Part shown: positions 1 to 10,015 of the stretch, one piece after another
Numbering within the stretch: the first letter of the stretch is position 1
Layout of the letters: every line of letters begins with the position of its first letter
Source of the DNA: Halocaridina rubra
Taxonomy: Eukaryota; Arthropoda; Malacostraca; Decapoda; Atyidae
Direction: 5' to 3'
Length of the DNA stretch: 64,000 bases
NCBI GenBank assembly: GCA_037179515.1
Contig: JAXCGZ010002355.1
Location: 1-64,000, forward strand
Notes under the pieces: generated by a model
Seen by the model: only the letters and a program-made list of their open reading frames with translations
Told to the model about the DNA's origin: nothing
Database searches by the model: none
Position numbers and translations under genes: made by a program

Positions 1-79
1 TGTGATTACCTAATTGTGTTTACGGGAAAGAGCCCAAAGCTCGTATCTTCCCGTCTCCTGATCGGTTCCATTTTTAGAC

Positions 80-2905
80 TTAGTGATACTTATCATACCT
101 GTCCTTAAAACTATGGATTGAGGTAGCATTAACTACCTCCTCGCTTAGCGAATTCCAATTATCAACTACTCTTACACTGAAAAAGTATTTCCTTACATCC
201 TGCAAACAAGTTTTCTTCCGAAGCTTCAAACTATGACCTCTAGTTCTAGAGCCAGCCATATCGAAATATCGATCCCTATCCACTCTATCATAACCATGAA
301 GGAATTTAAAGACTGTCACCATATCCCCCCTTACTCTTCTAGCTTCGAGTGATGGCAAGTCTAATTCCCTCAGCCTCTCATCATAACCGAGATTGCGTAT
401 TTCTGGCACCAGTTTCGTGGCATGTCTTTGAACTTTTTCAAGCTTAGCTATGTGCTTTTTCAAGTGCGGATTCCAAAAGGGGGCTGCATATTCGAGTTTT
501 GGCCTCACATAGGTTACATAAATATTTCTGAACATTTCCTTGTCCATGTGCCTGAAGGCTACCCTTACATTTGATAAGAATGCATATGCTGCCCTTACTA
601 CGCCATTTATATGTATTTCTGGAGACAAATCTGCCAATATGTTTACTCCTAGATCTCTCTCATTTTCTGTCTCCTGAAGTTGTACTCCAGCCACCGAGTA
701 GTCAAGCTTGGGCCTTCTTGCACTTGTACCCATTCTCATTACCTTACATTTTGAGGTATTGAATTTCATTAGCCACTTTTCTGACCACTCATGCAGATTA
801 TTTAGATCCTCCTGAAGTTCTCTACCATTGTTCTCGTTTTTTACTTTCTTCACAATCTTTGCATCATCTGCAAACATATTCATGAATGAATTTACAGACT
901 CTGGTAGGTCATTTACATATACAAGGAACAAAAGTGGCCCTAAAACTGAACCCTGTGGAACTCCACTACTAACTCTTCTCCATTCAGACACTGAGTGTCT
1001 TACTCTAACCCTCTGTTCCCTTCCTTCTAAGTAAGTTTTTATCCATTCCAAGACATTTCCACCTATTCTAGCCATTGATTGCAGCTTCCTAATAAGTCTC
1101 CCATGTGGAACAGTGTCAAACGCTTTCTGGAAGTCTAGGAATATGCAATCTGCCCAGCCCTCTCTTTCCTGTAAGATTTGGCTTACCTCATCATAAAATT
1201 CTAATAAGTTTGTTACTGTTGATCTTCCTTCTCTGAAGCCATGTTGCCTCACTGACAAAAAGTTGAAGGATTCCAAGTGAAGAGAGATATGTTTCCTTAG
1301 TAGTTTCTCCATAACTTTGCAAACTATGCTGGTCAAGGAAACTGGTCTATAGTTCAGAGCCGTATCCCTCCTTCCCTTTTTGAAGATAGGTATCACATTT
1401 GCTTGTTTCCAGCATCTTGGAATCTCCCCCGACTCCAATGACTCCTTAAATATGATACTTAGTGCCACTGATATTGTGTTTGCGCATTTTTTAAGCACAT
1501 GAGGGGATATGTCATCAGGACCTGTAGCTTTATGAACATCTAAATCCATCAGCGCTTTGCATACCTCTGTGGCTGTAAGGTTGATGTTCTCTAATACCGG
1601 CCCTTGAGCTTCTATCACTGCAATCTGAGGGGGTGGGGTATTTTCTACTGTAAATACTGACTGAAACTCCTTGTTCAATTCTTTGCAGATCTCTTCGTCC
1701 GTCTCAGTGATGCTTCCATCCGCTCTCTTTAGCCTTAAAACCTGTTCTTTTACCTTCAGTTTTCCTCTGATAAAGCTGTGGAAAAGCTTGGGATTTTCTT
1801 TAGCCTTCCTGGTGATGTCCCTCTCATAATCTTTCTCTGCCTCTCTCCTTTTACTTAGGTAGTCGTTTCTTGCTCTTTTGTAGGTTTGCCAGGCATTTAT
1901 GTTTTTTCTCCTCCTATACCTTTTCCAGCATTTGTCTCTCCACTCCTTAGCTCTTTTACACCCATTATCGAACCATTTCTCTCTGGCATGAATTACACCT
2001 ACTTTGGTGACAGGTATGCAGCAATCTACTATCTTCCCATATTTCTCACAAAAGATGTCATACATTTCTTGTACAGATTTGTTGTAAAATAAGGTTCTCC
2101 AGTCAATAACTGCAAAAAGCTCATTCATTTTGATGTAATCTCCTTTCTGATAGTTCCTCCTCATGTCCTCAGTGCCTCTACTCTCAGGAAGAATGTCTTC
2201 AATGATATACTCCATCAACAACACACAGTGGTCACTCTTTCCAATTGGTGGTTCATACTCAATATTTTCAATATCCAACACATTATCTGTGAACACCAGA
2301 TCAAGTAGTGATGGCTCATCCCCACCCCTGGCTCTTGTTGGTTCCATTACATGTTGGTGTAGGAAATTCCCTTGTACGCAATCTAGGAATCTTGCCCCAA
2401 AGGAGTCCTCACCACTGTGTGGGTCAAGATTTATCCAATCTATCTCTTTATGATTAAAGTCTCCCATAATCAAAATCCTACATTTTTTCTCCCGCGCCAT
2501 GTTAACAACTGAGTTTATGACTTCAATCGTACCTATATGACTTTCCTCATAAATTTCAAGCCTATTTTGGTTCCTTGGTGGGTTGTATACAACAGTTATT
2601 ATAATGCTCTCTGACCCAGTATTTATGCGAGCAACAAGAAATTCCCTGAACTCACTTTCTATAGCCAAGTTTATCTCTTCAACTTGAATCCTCTCACTTA
2701 TGAGCAGTGCTATCCCTCCACCAGTCCTCTCAGATCTTTCGACCCTTAGTATTCTGAAGCCCTTAGGAAAAACTGTGACACTGTTTATGTCCTCACTCAA
2801 CTTAGTCTCTGTAATTGCTACTATATCTGCCTTACTGTTGTGAATCCTATCTTTTAATTCTACTGCCTTACCAGCTAATCCATCAGCATTTGTGTATAAC
2901 AATCT
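80..2905 (-). CDS. LINE A ORF2: AP endonuclease plus reverse transcriptase
   Basis: This encodes the enzyme for target-primed reverse transcription. The N-terminal endonuclease spans about residues 1-235 (LLYTNADGL start, ITETKL, VVYNPP, GDFNHKEIDW, GKSDHCVLL). The RT spans about 440-720 (GPDDISPHVL, IPIFKKG, NYRPVSLTS, DFQKAFDTVPH, SGVPQGSVLGPLLF, catalytic FADDAKI). The conserved C-terminal region of these LINEs follows (FWNPHLKKHI, RRVRGDM, FKDRYDKYH at the stop). About 940 residues are open with no internal stop. The frame has no ATG before the middle of the endonuclease domain. It stays open upstream, overlapping the end of ORF1 in the -1 frame, so the usual start is uncertain. A2 is nearly identical at protein level over the shared 755 residues. 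Confidence 0.92.
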   Translation of the reverse strand, partial: RLLYTNADGLAGKAVELKDRIHNSKADIVAITETKLSEDINSVTVFPKGFRILRVERSERTGGGIALLISERIQVEEINLAIESEFREFLVARINTGSESIIITVVYNPPRNQNRLEIYEESHIGTIEVINSVVNMAREKKCRILIMGDFNHKEIDWINLDPHSGEDSFGARFLDCVQGNFLHQHVMEPTRARGGDEPSLLDLVFTDNVLDIENIEYEPPIGKSDHCVLLMEYIIEDILPESRGTEDMRRNYQKGDYIKMNELFAVIDWRTLFYNKSVQEMYDIFCEKYGKIVDCCIPVTKVGVIHAREKWFDNGCKRAKEWRDKCWKRYRRRKNINAWQTYKRARNDYLSKRREAEKDYERDITRKAKENPKLFHSFIRGKLKVKEQVLRLKRADGSITETDEEICKELNKEFQSVFTVENTPPPQIAVIEAQGPVLENINLTATEVCKALMDLDVHKATGPDDISPHVLKKCANTISVALSIIFKESLESGEIPRCWKQANVIPIFKKGRRDTALNYRPVSLTSIVCKVMEKLLRKHISLHLESFNFLSVRQHGFREGRSTVTNLLEFYDEVSQILQEREGWADCIFLDFQKAFDTVPHGRLIRKLQSMARIGGNVLEWIKTYLEGREQRVRVRHSVSEWRRVSSGVPQGSVLGPLLFLVYVNDLPESVNSFMNMFADDAKIVKKVKNENNGRELQEDLNNLHEWSEKWLMKFNTSKCKVMRMGTSARRPKLDYSVAGVQLQETENERDLGVNILADLSPEIHINGVVRAAYAFLSNVRVAFRHMDKEMFRNIYVTYVRPKLEYAAPFWNPHLKKHIAKLEKVQRHATKLVPEIRNLGYDERLRELDLPSLEARRVRGDMVTVFKFLHGYDRVDRDRYFDMAGSRTRGHSLKLRKKTCLQDVRKYFFSVRVVDNWNSLSEEVVNATSIHSFKDRYDKYH

Positions 2906-3268
2906 TAATGAGGCCCCATCCCCTGATCTTCTGTCATTATCTTCTTTATCTCCCCTTTGTCTGGAAGTATTCCGTAACGAAAATTTTTCTTCTCTTCTTC
3001 ATTTCTTTCATCATTTAACCTTCTTGCCTCTTGCAACAAGTTTTTGATCTTTCCCATCTCTTCCTGTGTTCTGTATCGTCTAATGAACACTTCTTTGCAT
3101 TCTTGAAGGTCTTTTAGACTTTTTTTTCTCAACAATATTTCCCTACATGTCTCCCCTCTCTCAAAGGTTACTTTTGTTGGTCTCGGCTTTCCTTCCCTCG
3201 AATATTTACCTAGTTGGTGTATGTTTACAATATCCTCAGGACCACATACTACTCCAAGCTTTCTTATC
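2905..3268 (-). CDS. LINE A ORF1 C-terminal part (partial)
   Basis: The frame reads from the truncation point (GVVCGPEDIVNIHQLGKY) through RPTKVTFERGETCREIL, then a charged helical stretch (KDLQECKEVFIRRYRTQEE, LLQEARRLNDERNEEEKK), to a TAA at 2,905-2,907. The I-x-x-LGK...RP-x-x-V-x-F pattern is one I know from LINE ORF1 nucleic-acid-binding regions; I did not confirm a domain. The C-terminus (LPDKGEIKKIMTEDQGMGP) is also open in the degenerate copy A4, which supports genuine coding and a genuine ORF1/ORF2 overlap. The N-terminus is lost at the insertion junction. Confidence 0.75.
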
Positions 3269-3631
3269 AGGCTTAGGAGTGTGAGGAGGAGGAGCTGGAC
3301 GATTTAAGTTCTGCGAGGGGCTCTTGTGCTTCCCGTTCCTGTAATCTCTATTTCCGGATAAAGGACTACTGTCTGGGATTCCCGCTCGAAGTCGAGCAAG
3401 CGCAAGCTCATGTTCACGTTGTGCTTGTGCCTCCTCATGTTGTGCTTGTGCCTCATCACGTTGTGCTTGTGCCTCATCACTTGCTCTCTTCTCCAGCTTA
3501 TCTCGGCGTTCAACCATCTTCTCATGAGCCCATTCGAAGAGCTTCTGTCTTGGGGAAAAACTGTATCTCTCACCCCTAGCAATCATTATGGCCAGGTAAC
3601 GCTCCTCATCGAATGTTTTGATGGTTTCCAT
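3269..3631 (-). pseudogene. E1 gag-pol N-terminal fragment
   Basis: The ATG is at 3,631. About 120 residues match the start of the E2 polyprotein (METIKTFDEERYL; GERYSFSPRQKLFEWAHEK; a heptad-like tandem of DEAQAQR units around residues 52-73; LARLRAGIPDSSPLSGNRDY). After HTPK the reading runs into LINE A1 sequence and soon stops. The protein would be a truncated gag N-terminus with no protease or pol. Confidence 0.85.
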
Positions 3632-3825
3632 GTTTGTTCCCTAAACAGTCAATAACGAAGTGCCAAAACAACCACAAAAAAAAAACAAATCTACAATACA
3701 GTAGTAGAAAAAAAATGAAAGAACCACACAACACCAAGGAGAGAAAGAAAAAAAATTCAACACCACAGTTCAAACTTAAACATAAAAGTGATCTCAAAAC
3801 CTTACCATAAAAGTGACTCAAAATA

Positions 3826-4236
3826 CAATCAAGTGCAACAGCAGCAAAATGTTGCAAAACAGTGCATGAAACACTGGCAATACAGAATGGCAGTCGTGCC
3901 TGCTTAACAGCAATACGTGGCAGTACCTGCAGTTATGATGCAAATGAAAGGAATGAGCAACACAATCAAGTGCAACAGCAACAAAATGTTGCAAAACAGT
4001 GCATGAAACACTGGTAATACAGAATGGCAGTCGTGCCTGCTTAACAGCAATATGTGGCAGTACCTGCGGTACTCGTGCAAATGAAAGGAATGAGCAACAC
4101 AGTCAAGTGCAACAGCAACAAAATATTGCAAAACAGTGCATGAAACACTGGTAATACAGAATGGCAGTCGTGCCTGCTAAACAGCAATATGTGGCAGTAC
4201 CTGCGGTTATGGTGCAAAATGAGAGGAATGAGCAAC
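3826..4236. repeat. Three tandem 137-bp units in the E1 leader
   Basis: Units start at about 3,826, 3,963 and 4,100, each beginning CAATCAAGTGCAACAGC (third unit CAGTCAAG...). They lie between the primer-binding site and gag. The same three-unit array with the same period is in the E2 leader, so it belongs to the element and predates the tandem duplication. Confidence 0.9.
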
Positions 4237-5010
4237 AAAGAATTTTACTGACTAGCACCCAGTGCCTGAGAGTACAAACAAGTACAGTATAGCGGTCGTG
4301 CCTGCGTATGAGCACGTATATGGCAGTACCCACAAATAAAATGTCGTAAGTAAAATTCTGGAGTGTTACCAAAAGGGCACAGATCCTATGCTAAATACAC
4401 CAACGATACGCTAACAGCTTACTAGGCAGCCAGATTACACATTTCTACTAGTAATGAGAACATTTATTTTCAAGTGACAACTCAGACACATGAAAGGCTT
4501 AGCCTAGGCTCGATAAATGACACCAAAGTTTTTCTTCCCAATCTATGAGCAGTCAATGCTTGAATATAAAACACAGTTATAAGCAAAATAATATGCTTTC
4601 CCCCAATTCCTAAATCCCAAGGAAATATAAACAATTCCTAACAAGTATCACCCTTTAACGGATATATAAAAGACGAATGCTTTAAAACTCAATCTTATCA
4701 CGCAAATCAATGAAATTTTAAATAACATGTCTTCTCGTCATGCAAAATTTCTAAAGTCTGTTACCACATAATCTCATGTAGATTTCCTGAAATATTGTTT
4801 ACCAAATGGGAAACAAGAAAATATTAGTTACCATAATTAATATTGAAAATAAAGAAAAATTTCTTATCCTCAATGTCTCTAGCGCGAAAATATTTGTGTG
4901 CAGCCTAAGATTCATTCATTTCAATAATCGAGCCAATGGTAATCGGGTTTCATGTGCAATGTTAAAAAGCAAAAAAAAAATAAATTTATAAAATCACCCT
5001 GTCTGTTCGG

Positions 5011-5028
5011 GTCCCTGTTCGGGTGCCA
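5011..5028 (-). promoter_or_regulatory. E1 primer-binding site (tRNA-Lys type)
   Basis: On the minus strand this reads TGGCACCCGAACAGGGAC. It differs at one position from the E2 site, which is identical to the classical 18-nt tRNA-Lys primer-binding sequence. It lies four bases after the end of the LTR. Confidence 0.8.
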
Positions 5029-5384
5029 ATCTTGTTGGGGTTAGGATGGTTGAGTGTTGTTAAGATTCTGTTTTACTAAGGGGACTCAAAGTACCGAGCT
5101 CGGTTAAGAGCTCACAAACAGACAAGATAGATATTTGTACTTTAACACCCCATCTCTATTACCATTAGTCGGTTAAATGAAACTCAGAATTCAACTTTCT
5201 TTTAATTTTGGAAATGCAATGACATTAAAAGAATTGAATTTTCTAATCAAATTTTATGAAATGCTGCATCGAAACCCGGAGGTGGTGAGCACGATTTTGT
5301 TTCCCGGCACCACGGACATATGCCAAGACTTTGGCCTCAACTCGATGATTACCTCTGTCACACAGGCAGAGTAGAATACAGGAC

Positions 5385-7709
5385 TCTTTTGGGGCAAGAT
5401 TCCTAGATTGCGTACAAGGGAATTTCCTACACCAACATGTAATGGAACCAACAAGAGCCAGGGGTGGGGATGAGCCATCACTACTTGATCTGGTGTTCAC
5501 AGATAATGTGTTGGATATTGAAAATATTGAGTATGAACCACCAATTGGAAAGAGTGACCACTGTGTGTTGTTGATGGAGTATATCATTGAAGACATTCTT
5601 CCTGAGAGTAGAGGCACTGAGGACATGAGGAGGAACTATCAGAAAGGAGATTACATCAAAATGAATGAGCTTTTTGCAGTTATTGACTGGAGAACCTTAT
5701 TTTACAACAAATCTGTACAAGAAATGTATGACATCTTTTGTGAGAAATATGGGAAGATAGTAGATTGCTGCATACCTGTCACCAAAGTAGGTGTAATTCA
5801 TGCCAGAGAGAAATGGTTCGATAATGGGTGTAAAAGAGCTAAGGAGTGGAGAGACAAATGCTGGAAAAGGTATAGGAGGAGAAAAAACATAAATGCCTGG
5901 CAAACCTACAAAAGAGCAAGAAATGACTACCTAAGTAAAAGGAGAGAGGCAGAGAAAGATTATGAGAGGGACATCACCAGGAAGGCTAAAGAAAATCCCA
6001 AGCTTTTCCACAGCTTTATCAGAGGAAAACTGAAGGTAAAAGAACAGGTTTTAAGGCTAAAGAGAGCGGATGGAAGCATCACTGAGACGGACGAAGAGAT
6101 CTGCAAAGAATTGAACAAGGAGTTTCAGTCAGTATTTACAGTAGAAAATACCCCACCCCCTCAGATTGCAGTGATAGAAGCTCAAGGGCCGGTATTAGAG
6201 AACATCAACCTTACAGCCACAGAGGTATGCAAAGCGCTGATGGATTTAGATGTTCATAAAGCTACAGGTCCTGATGACATATCCCCTCATGTGCTTAAAA
6301 AATGCACAAACACAATATCAGTGGCACTAAGTATCATATTTAAGGAGTCATTGGAGTCGGGGGAGATTCCAAGATGCTGGAAACAAGCAAATGTGATACC
6401 TATCTTCAAAAAGGGAAGGAGGGATACGGCTCTGAACTATAGACCAGTTTCCTTGACCAGCATAGATTGCAAACTTATGGAGAAACTACTAAGGAAACAT
6501 ATCTCTCTTCACTTGGAATCCTTCAACTTTTTGTCAGTGAGGCAACATGGCTTCAGAGAAGGAAGATCAACAGTAACAAACTTATTAGAATTTTATGATG
6601 AGGTAAGCCAAATCTTACAGGAAAGAGAGGGCTGGGCAGATTGCATATTCCTAGACTTCCAGAAAGCGTTTGACACTGTTCCACATGGGAGACTTATTAA
6701 GAAGCTGCAATCAATGGCTAGAATAGGTGGAAATGTCTTGGAATGGATAAAAACTTTCTTAGAAGGAAGGGAACAGAGGGTTAGAGTAAGACACTCAGTG
6801 TCTGAATGGAGAAGAGTTAGTAGTGGAGTCCCACAGGGTTCAGTTTTAGGGCCACTTTTGTTCCTTGTATATGTAAATGACCTACCAGAGTCTGTAAATT
6901 CATTCATGAATATGTTTGCAGATGATGCAAAGATTGTGAAGAAAGTAAAAAACGAGAACAATGGTAGAGAACTTCAGGAGGATCTAAATAATCTGCATGA
7001 GTGGTCAGAAAAGTGGCTAATGAAATTCAATACCTCAAAATGTAAGGTAATGAGAATGGGTACAAGTGCAAGAAGGCCCAAGCTTGACTACTCGGTGGCT
7101 GGAGTACAACTTCAAGAGACAGAAAATGAGAGAGATCTAGGAGTAAACATACTGGCAGATTTGTCTCCAGAAATCCATATAAATGGCGTAGTAAGGGCAG
7201 CATATGCATTCTTATCAAATGTAAGGGTAGCCTTCAGGCACATGGACAAGGAAATGTTCAGAAATATTTATGTAACCTATGTGAGGCCAAAACTCGAATA
7301 TGCAGCCCCCTTTTGGAATCCGCACTTGAAAAAGCACATAGCTAAGCTTGAAAAAGTTCAAAGACATGCCACGAAACTGGTGCCAGAAATACGCAATCTC
7401 GGTTATGATGAGAGGCTGAGGGAATTAGACTTGCCATCACTCGAAGCTAGAAGAGTAAGGGGGGATATGGTGACAGTCTTTAAATTCCTTCATGGTTATG
7501 ATAGAGTGGATAGGGATCGATATTTCGATATGGCTGGCTCTAGAACTAGAGGTCATAGTTTGAAGCTTCGGAAGAAAACTTGTTTGCAGGATGTAAGGAA
7601 ATACTTTTTCAGTGTAAGAGTAGTTGATAATTGGAATTCGCTAAGCGAGGAGGTAGTTAATGCTACCTCAATCCATAGTTTTAAGGACAGGTATGATAAG
7701 TATCACTAA
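5385..7709 (+). pseudogene. LINE A2 ORF2 (C-terminal part of endonuclease, RT), 5'-truncated
   Basis: The open frame enters from the truncated end (SFGARFLDC) and runs to the stop at 7,707-7,709. It keeps the last endonuclease motif (GKSDHCVLL), the complete RT (DFQKAFDTVPH, SGVPQGSVLGPLLF, FADDAKI) and the C-terminal region. An ATG at 5,442 is internal and is not a native start. Differences from A1 are few (for example IDCKLME for IVCKVME, WIKTFL for WIKTYL). It lacks most of the endonuclease and any promoter of its own, so it is expected to be dead on arrival. Confidence 0.93.
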
Positions 7710-7799
7710 GTCTAAAAATGGAACCGATCAGGAGACGGGAAGATACGAGCTTTGGGCTCTTTCCCGTAAACACAATTAGGTAATCACAATTAGGTAATC
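5385..7799 (+). mobile_element. LINE A copy 2, 5'-truncated, inserted in an E LTR
   Basis: The copy is flanked by a perfect 7-bp target-site duplication, ACAGGAC (5,378-5,384 and 7,800-7,806). The uninterrupted LTR sequence at 16,065-16,085 shows the empty site. The element ends in two AATTAGGTAATCAC-type units, has the 3' hairpin at 7,736-7,766, and starts inside the endonuclease domain. It is almost identical to A1 but in opposite orientation. Confidence 0.96.
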
Positions 7800-9393
7800 A
7801 CAGGACACTGCAATTTCAGAAACAGAAATGACCCACTGTTTATAATGGGAAACTGAAAGCATGAGCACACATATAATGAGTTTCCAATGTCATTCTACTG
7901 GATAAAAATATATTGGTTATTCACAGCTAACCAGAAATATTTATGCTACCATAATAGCAAACAAAACCATTAATTCTTTACTGGTTTTAAAGGGAAGCAA
8001 TTTATTCACAATAAATGAAGAATAAGCAAGACAAATACAGTACTGTATGTATTCCTTAAATTGTGGGCAACCACAAAAGTTGCAATGCTTTTTACTGATT
8101 TACAATTAATATGGTAAAACACTCTATTTAGGGTAAAGGAAGAATCTACGAGATAAATACAGTATTCATTCACTTTTGGTTATCAAGAACTTTGCAATGA
8201 AAAAAAAGGGTGCAAAACCACCTTTTGAGGTATTTGCAACTTATAACTCAAAACACTTTATCCCCAACATATGAAGAATTAGCAAGATAAATACAGTATG
8301 CATTCATTAAATTGTGGTTAACAAGAAATATTTGCAAAGCCAACAGGGTAAAATTACCTTTTAATTATTTGCAGTTTATAGCATAAAACACTTTAGCTAA
8401 ATGATTAATTATTTGCAATTTATATAGCAAATAGCTTTATTGACGAGTTTTTGACGTAAAACACTTTATTTACGATGATAGAAAGAGGTGAAATGAAATT
8501 AGAATTTATTAGGAAAAGAGATAGATTTTTAAGGGCTCATAACCAGTGTTCAGAGGATGAGATTTTCGTTTATCTCATTCAATGAAAAGAAACTTCTTAG
8601 CAATGTATATCAGCTGTAATTTCCAGGTTAAGGAATTAACTTTGGCAAGTGAGATTCCAGTTTGGTAATCTACAAAATTTCGTTTGTATGGGAATGGAAT
8701 CTGAGAATAAAATTCGTAAGATTTAGCCAGTACCGAATGTAACTAATTCTCGAAAAAAAAACAATTTGCTTGACCCACGAGCTTTACCATACACTATCCC
8801 TCACCTTGTTGTGCTAGATGAATTCCTGTAAAGATGCCACGTAAAAAAAAGGTTTGAAATAAACTTGGACTGCTCAGGCGAGATGTTGCCTCTTGGAAGT
8901 TTTGCGCCAAAAGAGAGCGTCTCATTGTCCCTCCTGGTGAGTTCATCTGTAGGATACATTTCTAGAGCAGTAACTGGCTCTGATATCAGTTAAGGACTAT
9001 TTTAGTGGTGGTCCCTGGCAGGCAATTATAGCAGAGATGCAAGGGAGAGACAGTATTTTTAGGTGCAACAAGTGGAAGCAAATAAAATAAAACGAGAATA
9101 ATAATGAAAAGTTAGGTTACTGGTAAACAAACTCCAGAATGTTCTTGGCTCGTAGCAGATGGAAATAGGAGCAGCCTTTATATCGGGACTATACTTCTAC
9201 ACGTACAAGAAGAGTAAATAAGGTATATTTAAAATTAGCTATAAGCTAAAATATAAATTGCAAATAATCATAATCTGCTAAAGTCAAGAAGTGGGAATTA
9301 TTTTTTTAATTAGAAAATTACAGATAAGTTACTAAATTAATTAATAAGGCATCTAACAGCCTCTGGTGACTTTGAGCAAAACACTCTGTCACA

Positions 9394-10015
9394 AAGGCCC
9401 TATCTAGAGAATATTGATTTAGCAAAATTCTACTACAGAAGGCGAAAAAAGAACAGAGGAAGTTACGGTGACTTCAGTGTTATTATGAGGGATGAGATAT
9501 CCTTTTCATGGAAAAGAACAAATGAACAATAAGAATGGGATCCACCACTGGAACATATCATACTATTAGGAAAAGTGAACAAGTCTTGTAAACAAAACAT
9601 TAAATGACATGCAAAACATAAAAGAAATGTGATCACATTCAAATTTCAAGAAAATTAAATCACAATTAGATATCAGTGAATATCAATATTTAAGTTTATG
9701 AATGCTTCACATGCAAGAAGGCAATAATATAATATACAAAAAAAATACAGTATACGCAAATGAAAAATTTGAACCAAGTCGTCATTAACATTGGCGACTG
9801 GATTTAAAACAGTTTCAGCTATTCAACACTAAACTAAAATGTTTCCGCCATGTTCTGGCTTTCAGAGTCCCACAAAGGGAAATATAAAACTACGATCAAA
9901 GAATTATTCTTTATCTTTTTCATCTTCCATTAGGAATAACGTTTGTACGCTAAAATAAACAAGTACAGTACAGTATTAAAGACATAAAAGATAAACATAA
10001 AAAATAAACAACACA
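9394..10015 (-). other. 3' untranslated part of element E2
   Basis: This AT-rich stretch lies between the RNase H stop and the left LTR. I see no gene. Next to the LTR the minus strand reads AGATAGGGCCTT before TGTGACAG. That is only weakly purine-rich, so a polypurine tract is plausible but not clear. Confidence 0.6.

Larger units (their letters stand above)
1..3268 (-). mobile_element. LINE A copy 1 (CR1/Jockey-group non-LTR retrotransposon), 5'-truncated
   Basis: The 3' end lies at the window's left edge and carries the 14-bp repeat unit (AATTAGGTAATCAC on the element strand) and the family's conserved 3' hairpin at 23-53. The element holds the end of ORF1 (about 3,268-2,905) and an uninterrupted ORF2. 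Its 5' end stops at about 3,268, inside the gag of LTR element E1; copy A4 carries about 700 bp more at the equivalent end. The ORF2 is open, so this is one of the youngest A copies in the window. CR1/Jockey assignment is from RT motifs and the short 3' terminal repeat, not from a phylogeny. Confidence 0.9.
3269..5032 (-). mobile_element. Element E1: partial internal region (leader and start of gag) of an LTR retrotransposon
   Basis: This is closely similar in sequence and order to 13,960-15,729 of E2: gag start, leader with three 137-bp tandem units, and primer-binding site next to the LTR. It is cut at 3,268 by LINE A1, so the rest of E1, if present, lies beyond the left edge of the window. 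It shares the LTR at 5,033-9,393 with E2, giving a head-to-tail LTR-internal-LTR-internal arrangement. Confidence 0.85.
5033..9393 (-). repeat. LTR of element E (left copy, shared by E1 and E2), split by LINE A2
   Basis: On the minus strand it starts TGTGACAGAG and ends CCCCAACA. Removing LINE A2 and one copy of its duplication gives 1,939 bp, against 1,941 bp for the right copy. It acts as the 3' LTR of E2 and the 5' LTR of E1. No convincing protein was found in it; the ORFs are short and AT-rich. Confidence 0.85.

Noticed and set aside
3904..4372. Series of small minus-strand ORFs rich in Cys, Leu and His
   Set aside because: They arise from the 137-bp leader repeats of element E and repeat with the same period. 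They recur at 14,516-15,090.
4806..4991. 61-codon ORF repeated at 15,503-15,688
   Set aside because: It lies in the untranslated leader on the strand opposite to the element's genes, with AT-rich composition. Conservation is explained by the recent duplication.
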